A stretch of DNA of 64,000 bases from Pachyseris speciosa (taxonomy: Eukaryota; Cnidaria; Anthozoa; Scleractinia; Pachyseridae), in NCBI GenBank assembly GCA_016490735.1, contig JAEMWC010000621.1:248501-312500 (forward strand), read 5' to 3'. The number at the start of each line of letters is the position of its first letter. The first letter of the stretch is position 1. This document shows, piece by piece, positions 11,539 to 23,095 of this stretch. The notes beneath the pieces were generated by a model. The model did not search any database. It was not told the origin of the DNA and saw only the letters and a program-made list of their open reading frames with translations. Made by a program: the position numbers and the translations under genes.

Positions 11539-13441
11539 TTTAAATCTTTTGTTTCTATGTTTGATGTGAAGAGTGTTTTAATGTTAGTAATTTTGCTTAT
11601 TGTTTCGGGATGTACAAATACCCATGGGAGTACCAGCTGCTGCTCTATTGGTTTCTGTTTTCACCTTTACAAATATCAATGGATAGTAATAGCCTAAAGT
11701 TTAAAATAATCTCGCTGAACGTTCGAGGTATACGAAATTTCGAAAAGCGGAAATCAATTTTTAATTGGTTAATGAAGCAAAATTCCGACATCTTTTTTTT
11801 TGCAAGAAACATACAGCACTGAGGATATTGAAAATCAATGGAAAAAACAATGGCCTGGAGACATATACTTCGCTCATGGCTCTACCCATAGTCGTGGGGT
11901 TGCTATCCTCATACAATCCTTTGACTTTAAATTGCAATCAATTCAAGCCGATAAGGAGGGGAGATTTTTATTTATAGAAGCAACAATTCAAGATGAGCCC
12001 TTCCTTTTGGTAAATATCCACGCCCCCAGTAATGTCACTAGCCAGTCTTTGTTCTTCCAATCATTGACCGAACTTCTTTGTGACGAGCAATACCAAGGGA
12101 CTGATCACGAAATTATATTAGGCGGGGACTTGAATATCACTTTTGACCCTGATCTAGACTGTTCGGGTGGAAAACCAGTGCTAAAAGGTTCGGTGAAGTT
12201 TGTAGACGACATTTTGTTAAATAATGATTTAGTAGACATTTGGAGAATCCGTAATCCCGATACCAAAAAGTTTACTTGGAGGCAAAAAGCCCAATAATTC
12301 AAAGGCGATTAGACTACTGGCTAATAAGCGATTTGCTACAGGACGATGTAGCTAATGTAGACATTGTGACAGCAATCAAAACGGACCATTCCGCAATAAC
12401 CCTTGAAATTAACAGCTTAAAAGATCAACAGCGTGGTTCCTCTTTCTGGAAGTTCAATAACAGCCTATTAGAAGACCCTCTGTACGCTCAGTGCTTACGT
12501 GATGGTTTCCCAAAGTGGCTTGACGAAATTAATTATTGTGATGATTTGAGAGTTACTTGGGATTGGATGAAATATAAAATTCGTGAGGAAAGTATATCTT
12601 ACAGTAAATCAAAAGCTAAGGAAAGGAGAAAGAAAATGCAAGATATTGAAAGAAAACTTAAGTTTTGTGAGGAGAAAATAGCGGAAACGCCCACGCAGGA
12701 AAACTTAGCAAATCTTGAATCGGCTAAAGTGGAATATGAAAACGAGTACAATTATATTGTGAGGGGATCAATGATTCGTTCCCGTGCGACATGGCTTGAG
12801 CAAGGAGAAAAAAATAGTAAATACTTTTTGAATTTAGAAACTAGAAATAAGAAGAAAAGTTGCATAAGAAAACTGGTTCGGGACAACGATGAGGAGACCA
12901 CTGATTCAAAAACCATAATGAATGAAATATACAACTTCTACTCAGACCTTTATGATGAAAAGCCCGGAATACGAACTGACTATACAAATTGTCCCTTCCT
13001 TCAGAACTCTTCGTCAATTCCCAAGCTATCTGATTCAATGCGCGATTTGTGCGAAGGTCAGTTAACATACTCAGAATGTTTTAAGGTTTTGTCCACATTT
13101 AGTAACAATAAAACGCCTGGGAATGATGGGCTTACAGTTGAATTTTACAAATTTTTCTGGCCAGAACTCGGGACGCTATTTGTGGATTCACTTAATTATG
13201 CTCATTTTTATGGTGAAATATCAAATTCGCAAAAGCAAGCCGTAATAACCTTAATAGAGAAGAAAGACAAAGATAGGAGATGGATCAAAAATTGGAGACC
13301 AATCTCTCTAGTTAATGTGGATGTCAAAATTGGCTCAAAAGCTATCGCTCAAAGGTTAGAAAAGGATTTACCTTACATTATTCACCATGATCAAAATGCC
13401 TTTGTCAAAGGGAGGACCATCTTCGATGCAGTGAGAACAAT

Positions 13442-14792
13442 AGCGACGCGCACTAATGACGTCACAAAATTGGAGCCCCCTGGGTGACTCGGACAAACAA
13501 ATCGCTTTTCTGTAAGAGTGTGAGTTGAAATTATGTCGTTCGCGAGCAGTTCTCTTCCCTCTTTAACCGTTCTGACTGAAGATGACGATGTTCCCTTCTC
13601 CAGATTTTGAAGAGAACCAGAAGACAACACTGTGGGGCAGTTAAAACGGTGGTTGAAGTGCCGGGGTTTCAAATTGAGTGGAAAATGCGATGAACTTGTG
13701 TCCGACTGCATCAGAGAATGAAAGAGTGGACATCACCACACGCTTGATCCGAGTATTAAAGGAACCTCCTGAGTTGGGCTAACTGCGGAAAAATGGCATT
13801 TTGCATGTCTCTAAATGTTAAGCTTGCATAAATCAGCTGAATGAACGCAGTGAAAATTTTGTGCACATATGATTGTTCGATTTTCCTTTCTGGAAACAGA
13901 TAAATACATGTAGTCTCTATCTTATCGAAAACTCACTTGTTCGACCAGTTTTTGCATTTTCCATTGCAGAAAATCCTTACAAGTCCAATAGTCGATGGTA
14001 TGCAAAGCGCAAACGTGGTCGAGAAAATTAAGCAGAATTTATTTGTGTGATCTTCGCAACGAAGTGTTCCATAAGAGCTGGAATCCGCTCCGGCGGTATT
14101 ATCGTAGCGCAGACCACTCACGACTCTGGGAGCATTGCGAACAAGCCCCGAGAGACTTGCTCGCAGGCTACCTTCGCTGTCGGCCGTTATAGATTTTCCC
14201 AACACGTTAGTTGGTATAGATTCAGCAAAATTCTTGTCGATTAGGTTTTCTATCTTTGCCAGTGGCTCTGGTATTGTTTTCTGGGGCTTTTCTCAGTTGG
14301 GGCAGACACGCGCATTGTTTGGTGCGAGATTTGCTCAGTTGATCGGAAAATTTAGTTCCCTTCACGCCAGTGAAGGGAACAAAGAGAAGCTTATGCTTCT
14401 GGCACAAATGTGTGTATTTCTGGCCGGGAGATGTTTCTCTCTGTAAAGAATTCCCGTGAACAAGCTATTAGCCAACGTTCGCACTTCCCAATATGTTGCG
14501 AAGATTTTGGGAATTGAATAAATACCCAGATTCTTGTCAATCTGAGGGATTTTTTGCATTTTTTGGATACCTCCAGTCCGTTTTGCACTCACACAAACAG
14601 CAGTGTTTGGTGCTAACCATTTATCGCTCTTCTGGAAAGCAAATACCACGATTTTACCGATTCTTTCGTGTTTTTGTTCAAAAATTGTCACTCGCGCGTA
14701 CACTTTTTCCTTTAGCGAACTGCAATGTTTGTCCGAGTCACGGCGGGGGACTAAAGTGACAAAATCTATTTATAGTAATAGTGCGCGTCGCT
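13442..14792. mobile_element. Non-autonomous TIR DNA transposon inside LINE ORF2
   Basis: The ends are AGCGACGCGCACTA and its complement. The inverted similarity extends about 65 bp to GTGACTCGGACAAAC. It is flanked by AT on both sides (13,440-13,441 and 14,793-14,794). Removing element plus one AT joins ...R-T and I-S-D-I-M... in frame, restoring the RT reading frame, which supports these borders. The 1,351-bp interior has no transposase. It has a decayed exon-like piece with a SAP-like sequence (13,533-13,721) and a small hairpin at about 14,352-14,371. Superfamily not assigned. Confidence 0.88.
13533..13721 (+). pseudogene. SAP-like domain fragment carried by the TIR element
   Basis: One frame of 63 codons with a single internal TGA begins MSFASSSLPSLTVLTEDD. 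It contains TVGQLKRWLKCRGFKLSGK then CDELVSDCIRE. The spacing of LK.WLK.RG...SGK..ELV matches the helix-turn-helix of SAP-type DNA-binding motifs. In coral proteins such a module is often followed by YqaJ or SWIM domains (family memory, not checked). The first part resembles a start exon. No further exon is found within the element. It could be an own exon of a once larger transposon protein or a captured host exon. Confidence 0.5.
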
Positions 14793-17030
14793 ATTAGCGA
14801 CATCATGGAATTCACAAGTGCGCGAGACTATCCAGGCATAATGACCGCTATAGACTTTGAAAAGGCCTTTGATTCTCTAAATTGGAACTTTGTCTCGAGA
14901 TCATTAGAATCCTTTGGTTTCGGAGCATCATTCTTAGCATGGATTAGAACATTTTATAAGAACATAACCATAACATAACGAGGTGTTCGACAAGGCGATC
15001 CACTATCTCCTTCACTTTTCATCATAGTACTTGAATTACTGGCGATATCTATACGAAACAATGGACAAATTAAAGGTATCATGGTGGACGGGAATGAAAT
15101 TAAATTAGTTGCTTTTGCGGATGACATGACATCTTTTGTCTGTGACAAATCATCCCATACCGCGCTTTTTGACACCCTAGAGTTGTTCGGTGCATACTCC
15201 GGATTAAAGATTAACCAAGACAAAACAGAAATCCTCCTACTCGGAAATATGAACATCAGCAGTTCAGAATTGGGGGTGAATGAAATAAGCAAAGTTATAA
15301 AAATTTTAGGGATCAATTTTACAAAAAACTACTCGCTCTTCTACAAGCTTAATTTCGAATCAATTGAGAAATCTTTGAAAGGATTGTTAAACTGCTGGGA
15401 TTGGAGAGGACTCACATTACTTGGGAAAATACAAGTCATTAAATCGTTTGCTATTCCCAAGATTTTATATAAAGTTACCCTTATATCAAGAAATAAAAAG
15501 TTCATAAAGAAAATTAACACCTTATTATATTCTTTCGTATGGAAAGGAAAGGACAAAATAAAGCGCACAGCATTGATTAACTCTATTGATAAAGGAGGTT
15601 TAAAAATGCCCGATATTGAGTCAATGATCTCGGCTCAAAGAATAATTTGCATCAAGAGGTACCTATCTCATGAGCCAGCTACATGGAATTTCTTCTTAGA
15701 TTTCTACCTTAAAAAAGTCGAGGGAAAATTCCTGTTTTATTGTAATTTCAGCTATCCACGGCTTCCTATAGCACTCCCAGAGTTTTACAAAGAGTGTTTA
15801 GTGGCATGGACCTCTCTTAGCCAGGACAACCCCCTCTTAATCTCTGAAATAGCAAACCAAGTCATTTGGAATAACCGTTTTATTTGTATTGAATCTAAAT
15901 CAATTTACAATCAAAGACTGATTGACTTCGGAATTGTTAAAGTTGGCGACTTATGCGACTCAAGGGGAGAATTAAAGTCCAACAAGGAGCCATTACATTC
16001 AATACTTTCGCCAATAGAACATTTCTTACTCTTTAGTATTTTTAGTGCAATTCCACAAGAGTGGCGGAAAACTTTAAAAGCGAATAAACTCTCTGTCCCC
16101 TTAAAAACGAGAAATATAATTCCAGGTGACTTTTATTTGCATATTAAAGAAAAAATTACTAACTTGGAGAAGCTCCACTCAAAAGAAATCTACGATAGTT
16201 TTATTTCCAAAATATCCAATACGCCAACAGCACAAAAGAAATACAACGAAATTATATTTACTGCCTTATGAAACTACCTTGGACACAAAGCTAAGGGAAT
16301 TCCAATACAAAATATTAAACAGAATATTGTATACAAACGACATGTTGTTTAAGTTTAAAAAAGTCGAATCTCCTCTGTGTGATTTTTGCGGAAATGAGAT
16401 GGAGACTTTAGAACACCTCTTATTCTATTGTGTTAAAGTACAGTTTAAAGTTAAAGTACTATTTTTGGGGCGAATTGAAAGATTTGCTTAACTCGATGAA
16501 AATATCTGTTAATTCTTTCGAAATTAAAGACATTTTATTCAGAATTTTAGTCTCATCACACCGAGGTGTCCTACTTAACTATATTATCCTTGAAAGTAAA
16601 TTTTTCATATATCGTAGTAAACTAACCAAGACCGCATTATGTTTAACATCACTAATTGCTAAGTTTAAAAGAACTTTCGAATCCGAACGCTTCATTGCGA
16701 GAAAAAATAATAAGTTAAACTTTCATTATAAAAAATGGAATCCACTACTTCCAATGATAGAGCAGTAGCCGGTACCGAAACAACTTTAACGTCTCCCGAA
16801 CTCTTGTAGTTAGTGTAATGATTCATGTAACTTAGTGTAGAGTATGTATTTTTATTCAGTACTGTATGTAAGTTGGTGTCTTTTATTCTCTTTTTTGTTT
16901 TGTTTTCTCATTTTAGCAATGTAAGTAGCGTTATCTAGAACTATGTTAGTCTTGTGAAACTCTGTTTTTTTGTGTGTGTTTGTTTCTTTGTAATAAAGGA
17001 ATTAAAAAAAAAAAAAGAAAAAAAAAAGAA

Positions 17031-17133
17031 CATCGTTGTGAATAAGTGATGTGTAAGAACAATAGCGTGAATATATGAATGCTCAATGACCCCAGAATTT
17101 GGGGTACACACTTAAAGCGGCGTGAAGTTGTCA
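17031..17133. other. 103 bp between LINE A-tail and TSD
   Basis: This is unique-looking sequence (ATCGTTGTGAATAAGTGATG...) that lies inside the TSD-bounded insertion but after the A tail, and is absent from copy B. A 3' transduction would normally end in a second A tail, which is missing here. Confidence 0.6.
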
Positions 17134-17147
17134 TGGATCACGTCCGT

Positions 17148-18620
17148 AGTTTCCTTAGAAGTTGCTAAGGTAACGCTTTTGCATACATCACATGCCACTG
17201 TCACTAGAACCGCTGTTAGACCACAGCAAAAACCTCAGTTCGTTAGAAATAAAATCTCCTTCGTTTCCTGGACGTTAAAATTAAAGACAGCTCGCGATGA
17301 TAGGTAAAAGTGTGATTATGAATCGAAGAAGCGTGGCACTTGTATTTCATTTTACGCATGACTAAGGCCCGATTTAGACACCGTAATTTTTCATTAAGAG
17401 AACTTAATTCATTAAGTACATCAAAAGTTCGGCGTCTGAGTCAATTTAGAACGGCTATTTTAATTTGGATCGGCTCAGCCGTTGTTTTCCCCTGTTTGAG
17501 GTGGAACTTTCGACTTTGCAACGGCTTTGATTTAGACGCCGAACTTTGCCGAACATGCATAAATTATTATGTTGTATATCCTTAAGACGTTTTACTCAGA
17601 ACTGGAACTGAAACTGGAATTGTAATAGGAACGCACGTGGAACGGTAAATTAAGTTCGTAAACAGACGTAATTTTGTTAATTTGTGTCGGTCCAAATTCG
17701 AAGTAAGTTCGGATCATGAAGAGATCGGTGTCTGAATTGTAGGGTCAGATTTACCTGTGCTATCTGTTCGGTTTATCCCAGACATGAATTTTGTTATCAA
17801 AAGGAAGTACTAGTTCCTCCTCTTCTGTACATCTTTCATTAGTCTTTTGTAGTATCTTGGTAAAACGGTTTGTTTTTCCATTTGGTCGTTTTAACGATCG
17901 CAGTTTTAATTGTAAACTATGGGCGTTGGATGGCTGGTTGAATGGTGTATCCTGACCTCAAATGAAGTCCATTTTGTTTCTTTAGCTGATAACTTTACTG
18001 TATAATTTTCAAAACCCTTGAAAGTCCCATCTGGAATGGAAAACAAAACATCTTAACGAGTCTGGCAATTCTGGGAGCTTCGGGAAACGGGCCCCAGCTG
18101 CTTCAAAAAATTAAAAAGGGTTCGATTATCCGACTAAAACTTCCGTTGAATGACATATTATTTTCGCGCAGAGTCGATTAGTCGCTTGACTCCGTTTAAC
18201 TGATACGAATTTTCCCTTTTAAGGGCCTCTGGGGTAGATTCCCTCTTTTTATTCCTCTTTTCCACCCTCGCCGCTAGTCTCACAACACTCTTTGAATCAA
18301 AAGTCTATTAAATATTTTGACTGAATCGCGAAGACAGGTGCAAGACAACATGAAGTGGAATTTAGTCATGGGAATATCTAACCCTCGGACGTACAAGGAG
18401 TGGTTGTTATGCGCTCCACCCTCTTTTTTTAAATTTTTTTCAAGATAATTTTCTAAATTTCTGGCTGTCCATTTTCGAAGCTCTCTGTTTATCTTCGACA
18501 CGTTCTGTGAATTTGGTGAAAATCGCCTCATAGATAAAGGAAATATTAAATAACAAGTGAGGTGTGGTTTAACGGTTGATATCAGGAGCCCATTTTGACA
18601 TGAACTGCGAATAAATTAAG
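17148..18620. other. Copy A sequence right of the LINE; one MITE
   Basis: It matches B 51,308-52,830. It includes the MITE at 17,366-17,739. No coding frame is shared between the copies; an 83-aa - strand frame at 18.3-18.5 kb is not preserved in B. Confidence 0.5.
17366..17739. mobile_element. TAA-flanked MITE, copy A (right end decayed)
   Basis: The left TIR GGCCCGATTTAGACACCG follows TAA. The right TIR is recognisable as CGGTGTCTGAATT but its outer bases and TSD are lost. The intact orthologue is at 51,521-51,907 in copy B. Confidence 0.8.
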
Positions 18621-18976
18621 TAAGTAAGTAAGTAAGTAACAACTTTATTTATAGAGGGTAGCACATAACAGTTAAAAACTGAGAAACCAGTGGCCCTCTA
18701 TCTTAAGTTAAAAATTAAATTAGTAATTACACTTTTGAGATAACAAAAAATTACAAAATAGAATACAGCGAAAAATTTAAAATAAGGTAAAAGTTAAAAT
18801 TTTTAACAATCTAAATCTAGAAATGCACAACTGAAAACTAAGCTAAGAGTTCTTGACTAAAAAAAATTTTTAACGGAGGATTTAAAAGAGCCAATGGAGT
18901 CTTTCTTGCGAGTGTCTAAAGGGATGCTGTTCCACAGTTTTGCTCCATTGGCTTGGAAAGTTCGCCCCCTTCCGCA
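18621..18976 (-). mobile_element. 5'-truncated CR1/L2-like LINE 3' end, private to A
   Basis: On the - strand the first part translates as GRGRTFQANGAKLWNSIPL then DTRKKDSIGSFKSSVKNFF and a stop. This is the C-terminal signature of CR1/L2-group ORF2 (F...G.KLWNSLP...R....L..FK). A 3' UTR and a (CTTA)n microsatellite tail follow (seen as TAAGTAAG on +). Copy B joins TTAAG directly to TTGAAAAGGGAAG. Confidence 0.8.
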
Positions 18977-19532
18977 GGGAAGTACAGTACACCTATTTAT
19001 TCCTTATTTTCTTTGTCTTAGTTTTCTATTTGGCTTTCAAGTTCGATAGCTACTGTTCTTTCGACATACAAGCCAAAACTGAAAAGTGAAAAATCTAAAA
19101 AAAGCCTCCCAGGTTGGATGACGTCACTGACCCCTAGCGGCGCTATTTGCATACGTATTACATATTATTACATCATTTAGTAGATGACACAACAGACTAT
19201 CTATTAAAGTTGAAAGCCTATTATTTCGAAACATAACGAAAACGCAAGGGGATATTATGCGGCTTGTTTGTTGTCAAAGCGTTTGTCATGGATGGTCAGT
19301 GACTACAACTGATCTGTTAGCAGCTGCAGGCTTCTTTTCGCTTTTGCTTTAGTAGCGTTAATAACTGCGACGATCGTTTACATCTTCTACCATTTTTATT
19401 CTTGGCTTCTACTTCCCTGCTCGATATGTACTAGTTGTACCTCTCAATGCAGCTGACGCCATCCAGTCATCATGACGCTTTCAAAACATCAAATATGGCT
19501 CCCTGGAAAATAAAATACGGTTTGCGCGTTGA
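18977..19532. other. No gene seen; duplicated sequence
   Basis: It corresponds to B 52,835-53,400. No shared reading frame or repeat boundary. Confidence 0.45.
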
Positions 19533-20162
19533 TCTCAAATGTGTTAGGGCTTGACCAATCTCTTAAAATGGCAAATTTTTGTTTTAAGGAGAAGGATTTA
19601 TCCAATCGTTATGAAACTAGGCGAGCAATTTAGTATGCGCATGCTTACCCATTTGACATGCTCTTTCCTATCAAATTTTAGTCACGTGACCTTTTAAAGG
19701 CTAAAAACGATGCAAATCTTTAGTCGAAAACGGGGTATAGAAAGCCATCCTACACAAATATTTTCTGTTCTTTCCTGTCATGCTCCTGTTAAGGGCTTTA
19801 TCATACCGCCTTTTAATCATGTCCACGTCTTAACGGAAGCGGTAAAATAAGACAAATAGGTCAAGTGACAAATTTTATGTCCAAATATCTAACAATGATA
19901 ATGACCTATACCACATTAAACATTTTGAAGCAGAAAGATTTTAGAATTTCTAAGTGCAAACGTTCCCCATTTTCCATAACACGTATCGTGACGTCATTAA
20001 TCAAGAGATGCCACGTGACACTAAAGACACCTGTCAATGTGGTCCAACAAGTAAAATACTTTTTTAATGAAAAATTTATGATGAGAATAAGTCATCTTAT
20101 ATGCAGAAAATGGAAGCACTTTCCGGGGGGTCGCCATAGTCAAGCGTTAACACACATGAGAC
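19533..20162. mobile_element. 630-bp TIR element, private to A
   Basis: The left end TCTCAAATGTGTTAGGGC and the complement of the right end, TCTCATGTGTGTTAACGC, form imperfect TIRs of about 23 bp continuing to TTGAC. Copy B runs straight through the site around GCGTTTAGATC. The flanks GTTGATC and TTTTAGATC may be an imperfect TSD. No transposase is encoded; the 102-aa frame inside shows no domain. Confidence 0.75.
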
Positions 20163-20204
20163 GAAAGTTTTAGATCTTTTCACAATTTTTATCGCTAACG
20201 ACTG

Positions 20205-20871
20205 TTCCCTACTAACAGAGGCCTCTTTTGTATTCAGCGTGCGGGAGAAAAGAGACCTCTGCCATTGGTCGAAACGGTCTGTGTTGAGCATGCGCCGCGG
20301 TTTCTTAGCGACCAAACCATCACGTGATGCTTTTTGCATATGATCGGTCAGCAAACAATAAAGGGAGCATGCGTTTTAAAACCTCCGTCCACGACCATTT
20401 TATTTTTTATTATTTTATTTTATTAGCTTCGCCAGAGACCTGGCAGGGACACTACAACAGCGTGCGCCAATTACTGTAGGCCCGTAACTGCAAATCCCTA
20501 CCCATAACCACATTCTAGTAGAGATAGACCACCACACCGGGGACTACGTCCCCTACTCTTTCCGAACAGTGCGTGGGTTCTTTAACGTCCCACAGAATCA
20601 ATTATGAAGAGTTGTGAGACGGGCCTACGTTTATCGTCCTTATCCGAGAAGACTAGAAAGTCTAACCATTTGCAGATGTCATTACAAAGGCAGCACTTTC
20701 TCCTCAATTATTTAAAGACCCTGAGTGTTGGTCCGGCGGGGTTTGAACCCACGACCTCCCGCACGGTAGTCCGGTGCTCTACCACTGAGCTAACCGGTCG
20801 GCGGCCAAGGCAGAGGTATCTTTTCTCCTGCACGCTAAATACAAGGAAAAGAGATCTCTGCTAGCAGGGAA
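20205..20871. mobile_element. Mutator-like MITE with 9-bp TSD, hosting a SINE
   Basis: The ends are TTCCCTACTAACAGAGG and the complement of a matching right end, TTCCCTGCTAGCAGAG. Both are followed inside by an inverted AGCGTGC..GAGAAAAGA block. A perfect direct repeat TAACGACTG flanks it (20,196-20,204 and 20,872-20,880). A 9-bp TSD is typical of MULE-type elements. A SINE (20,397-20,804) interrupts the middle. Copy B keeps the left half at about 53,438, but its right end is truncated at a GGAT microsatellite. Confidence 0.85.
20397..20804 (-). mobile_element. tRNA-headed SINE (GTGGGACGTTAAAGAACCCA family), private to A
   Basis: On the - strand the tRNA-like head (about 20,736-20,804) has A box TTAGCTCAGTGG and B box GGGTTCAAACC. 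The body contains GTGGGACGTTAAAGAACCCA and GGGGACGTAGTCCCCGG, followed by an (ATAAA)n-like tail. This body type is widespread among invertebrate tRNA SINEs. Copy B has ordinary sequence here. Confidence 0.85.
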
Positions 20872-21061
20872 TAACGACTGCAAGTCTTTCTGGGCAAATT
20901 CGGAGCCATTCTCGTATGAAAAATAAAGATCCCCAGGGTTTTTAATCCGTGTTGGTATTTTTCTTCAGTCTTGCGATATATTGAACGGATTTCTTTACCC
21001 TGTTACTGGGGCCGTAATGAATCCTATTGTACAGATAATAAATAATAAAGAAATAGATAAA

Positions 21062-21145
21062 TAAATAAGTAAAAATACGAACGAACGGACGGACGGACGG
21101 ACGAACAGACGGATGGATGGATGGATCGATGGATGAATAAATGAG
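21062..21145 (+). repeat. GGAC/GGAT microsatellite
   Basis: (CGGA)n passes into (GGAT)n. The orthologous tract in B is at about 53,714-53,752. Confidence 0.9.
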
Positions 21146-21997
21146 CGAGCACTCTTTTAATAAATCTCACTCAGTACAGTCATTTCTTTTAACAGTTGGG
21201 CGCTTTCCTTAATGAAGAAGCTTTGTGATCATAAAGCTATCTAGCATTTTGTAGGATGTTTACTAATCATTTGTCCATTTAATAAAAGCTGACCTTTTAT
21301 GTTTACTAAACGTCGCATTAGATTATGAAAGTAGGTAAAGTATTTTGGTCGTTTGTAATTCTAACAGGTCATGCTTCTACTCAACTGCAGTATCGTATTT
21401 TCTCGATTAAAAGCTCTCGGCGTTTATTTAAAAATCGATGGTTTGGTCCCGGAATTTATTATATTTAAAGCCGACTTTTCACGGCCCGGGTCCGGCGTTT
21501 AATGATGAAGTTGAAGAAAGGCGACCTTCAAATCCCTATTACTATTCAATGCGCGGTTTCCTCCGAGAAAGGACAACTCATGAAAAGAGTTAAACAACTT
21601 ATAAACAAACAAATGCTGGAGAGATCCAAAGATAGAGAGTACTATAATAAAGAAAGAAAGTGCGTCAGTAATACAACAGGAACGCGGACATTGATAATTC
21701 GTTTTATTTTGTTGTACAGCGTCCATCCTAGTTATGTTTCGCCGGTTCTTTTCCTTTGCACATTTATTCAGATTACCAAAGCAGCATACAGTACTTAGTA
21801 GTTTGACGTAGCAGTGATATTCAAGATATTATTTTTACTTGTAATCTCAGACCACAAATGGGGATCTCGAGCAAACGCCGGGACTTCGCTCAAACGCCCC
21901 TAGTGTGGTTGATATAAAACTAAATATATCAAAGTGGTAACAAGAAAAATTTCTGATACTTTTGATATATTTGTTTTTATATCAACCAAACCACTTT

Positions 21998-22399
21998 TTT
22001 TTTTCATTTTCTTTATTAACTCCACATTATCATATAAGATTTCTTACAGTGACTAGGAATAGAGAAGGAGTGGAGAAGGGCATGATATAGTAGACTAATT
22101 ATATGCCCTTTTAAATGACAATACATAATTTGTTAAGATAAAAAGAGGAAACCTTACTACAAATAGAGGAGATGAGAAACTGAAGGAAAAGAAGTTTTAC
22201 ACAGGCGCATGGTAGAAATTAATACTGAGCAAAATAATACTGAAAGAGAGCTCTTTTAAATAATTTTCTTGTGGATGTTTGGCGAATAGAAATGGGAATA
22301 TCATTCCAGTAGTAGCGTCCAATAATTGTTGGGCAAAATTTCTAATATTTATTCTGAAGGGACTAGGATTCAGATACTGTAGGGACGCAATTCGAGTGG
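21998..22399 (-). mobile_element. 5'-truncated LINE 3' end with poly(A), private to A
   Basis: The - strand translates with one shift to IRNFCPTIIGRYYWNDIPI then SIRQTSTRKLFKRALFQ and a stop. This is a LINE ORF2 C-terminus with the WNDIP..IR....FK pattern of CR1/L2-group elements. A 3' UTR follows with AATAAAG before the A tail (T run at 21,995 on +). CACTTT at 21,992 and 22,400 is the TSD. B has a single CCACTTTAAATAG at about 55,085. Confidence 0.8.
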
Positions 22400-22974
22400 C
22401 ACTTTAAATAGTCCTTGTTGAAGACGCCGCCATCCTTGACCATTTGTAGGTAACAACGGCAAAGCTAATTAATTAAGACTCTCAAACAGTTTTATTTGAT
22501 CTTCCAGAAGTAGTGTTTGATTTTCAACCTGGATCTTGGCAGACCGTTGAACCTATCAATTTTGCATTTCCCCCATACTAAAATGGCATGGACGCTACTC
22601 GAAACTGATGTGTCGCCATCTACAGCAGCTCATGAACTCTGCTAAAAGCCATGCTGAGAACAAATTCATTTGACTTTCAGACATGAGTAAAATTGATACG
22701 TTTTCAAGAAATAAAGTGTGCATTTGGTTTATAAAATTCGTGTGTTCTTGCAAATTCTGCATTACCACAATGTTATGTATGGTGGCCCACCGTTATCACG
22801 TCTTTCTTTTTTTTAGCATAAAATTCAAAACTCGGCGTTGTTTTCTACTACAAAACTTCTTTTTTTTTTTTTTTGCAATATTTGTTTTAAATTTACATTT
22901 CTAATTACCTAACTTAGAGGTCACAACATACAAACTAAAAAAAAAAAAAAAACTCGAAGGGACCAGCATTATCA
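22400..22974. other. No gene seen; duplicated sequence
   Basis: It matches B 55,087-55,860 except for the hammerhead-like foldback inserted in B at 55,509. Confidence 0.45.
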
Positions 22975-23064
22975 CTACAACAACAAAAACAACAACAACA
23001 ACAACAACAAAAATACGAACGGCCCAGCATCATCACTCCACGCGGTAAGAACTGGGACTGATTG

Positions 23065-23095
<31 letters not shown>

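Larger units (their letters stand above)
11679..16768 (+). pseudogene. LINE ORF2 (endonuclease/reverse transcriptase), disrupted
   Basis: It starts at ATG 11,679 with KIISLNVRGIRN (APE endonuclease N). QETYS carries the catalytic E, GGDLNITFDPDLDC the D, and DHSAI the H. RT motifs follow: FVKGRTIFDAVRT, then after the nested transposon DFEKAFDSLNW (motif A), GVRQGDPLSPSLF (motif B) and FADDM (catalytic motif C, FADD variant). The C-terminus has CDFCG......HLLFYC. Lesions seen are +1 T in a T run at 11,791-11,800, -1 A near 12,284, a 1,351-bp insertion at 13,442, and an in-frame TAA with apparent loss of a few codons at 14,973. There is also a shift near 16,262 and a 15-bp-scale duplication near 16,440. 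The protein nicks target DNA and copies LINE RNA in place. Confidence 0.9.
9620..17133 (+). mobile_element. Tx1/L1-like LINE with nested insertions
   Basis: A near full-length non-LTR retrotransposon with ORF1 (coiled coil plus RRM-like) and ORF2 (APE endonuclease, reverse transcriptase, C-terminal CC-type knuckle). It has a polyadenylation signal AATAAA at 16,992 and an A-rich tail at 17,004-17,030. It is bounded by a 14-bp TSD and absent from copy B. It carries a SINE composite (10,891-11,538) between the ORFs and a 1,351-bp DNA transposon inside the RT domain. Without these it is about 5.5 kb, a usual size. A further 103 bp (17,031-17,133) lies between the A tail and the right TSD, which could be a 3' transduction or filler. 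Both ORFs have frameshifts, so it is inactive as read. Confidence 0.93.

Noticed and set aside
20736..20804. tRNA gene on the - strand
   Set aside because: It is the head of a SINE with a known type of body, and is absent from the orthologous site in copy B.
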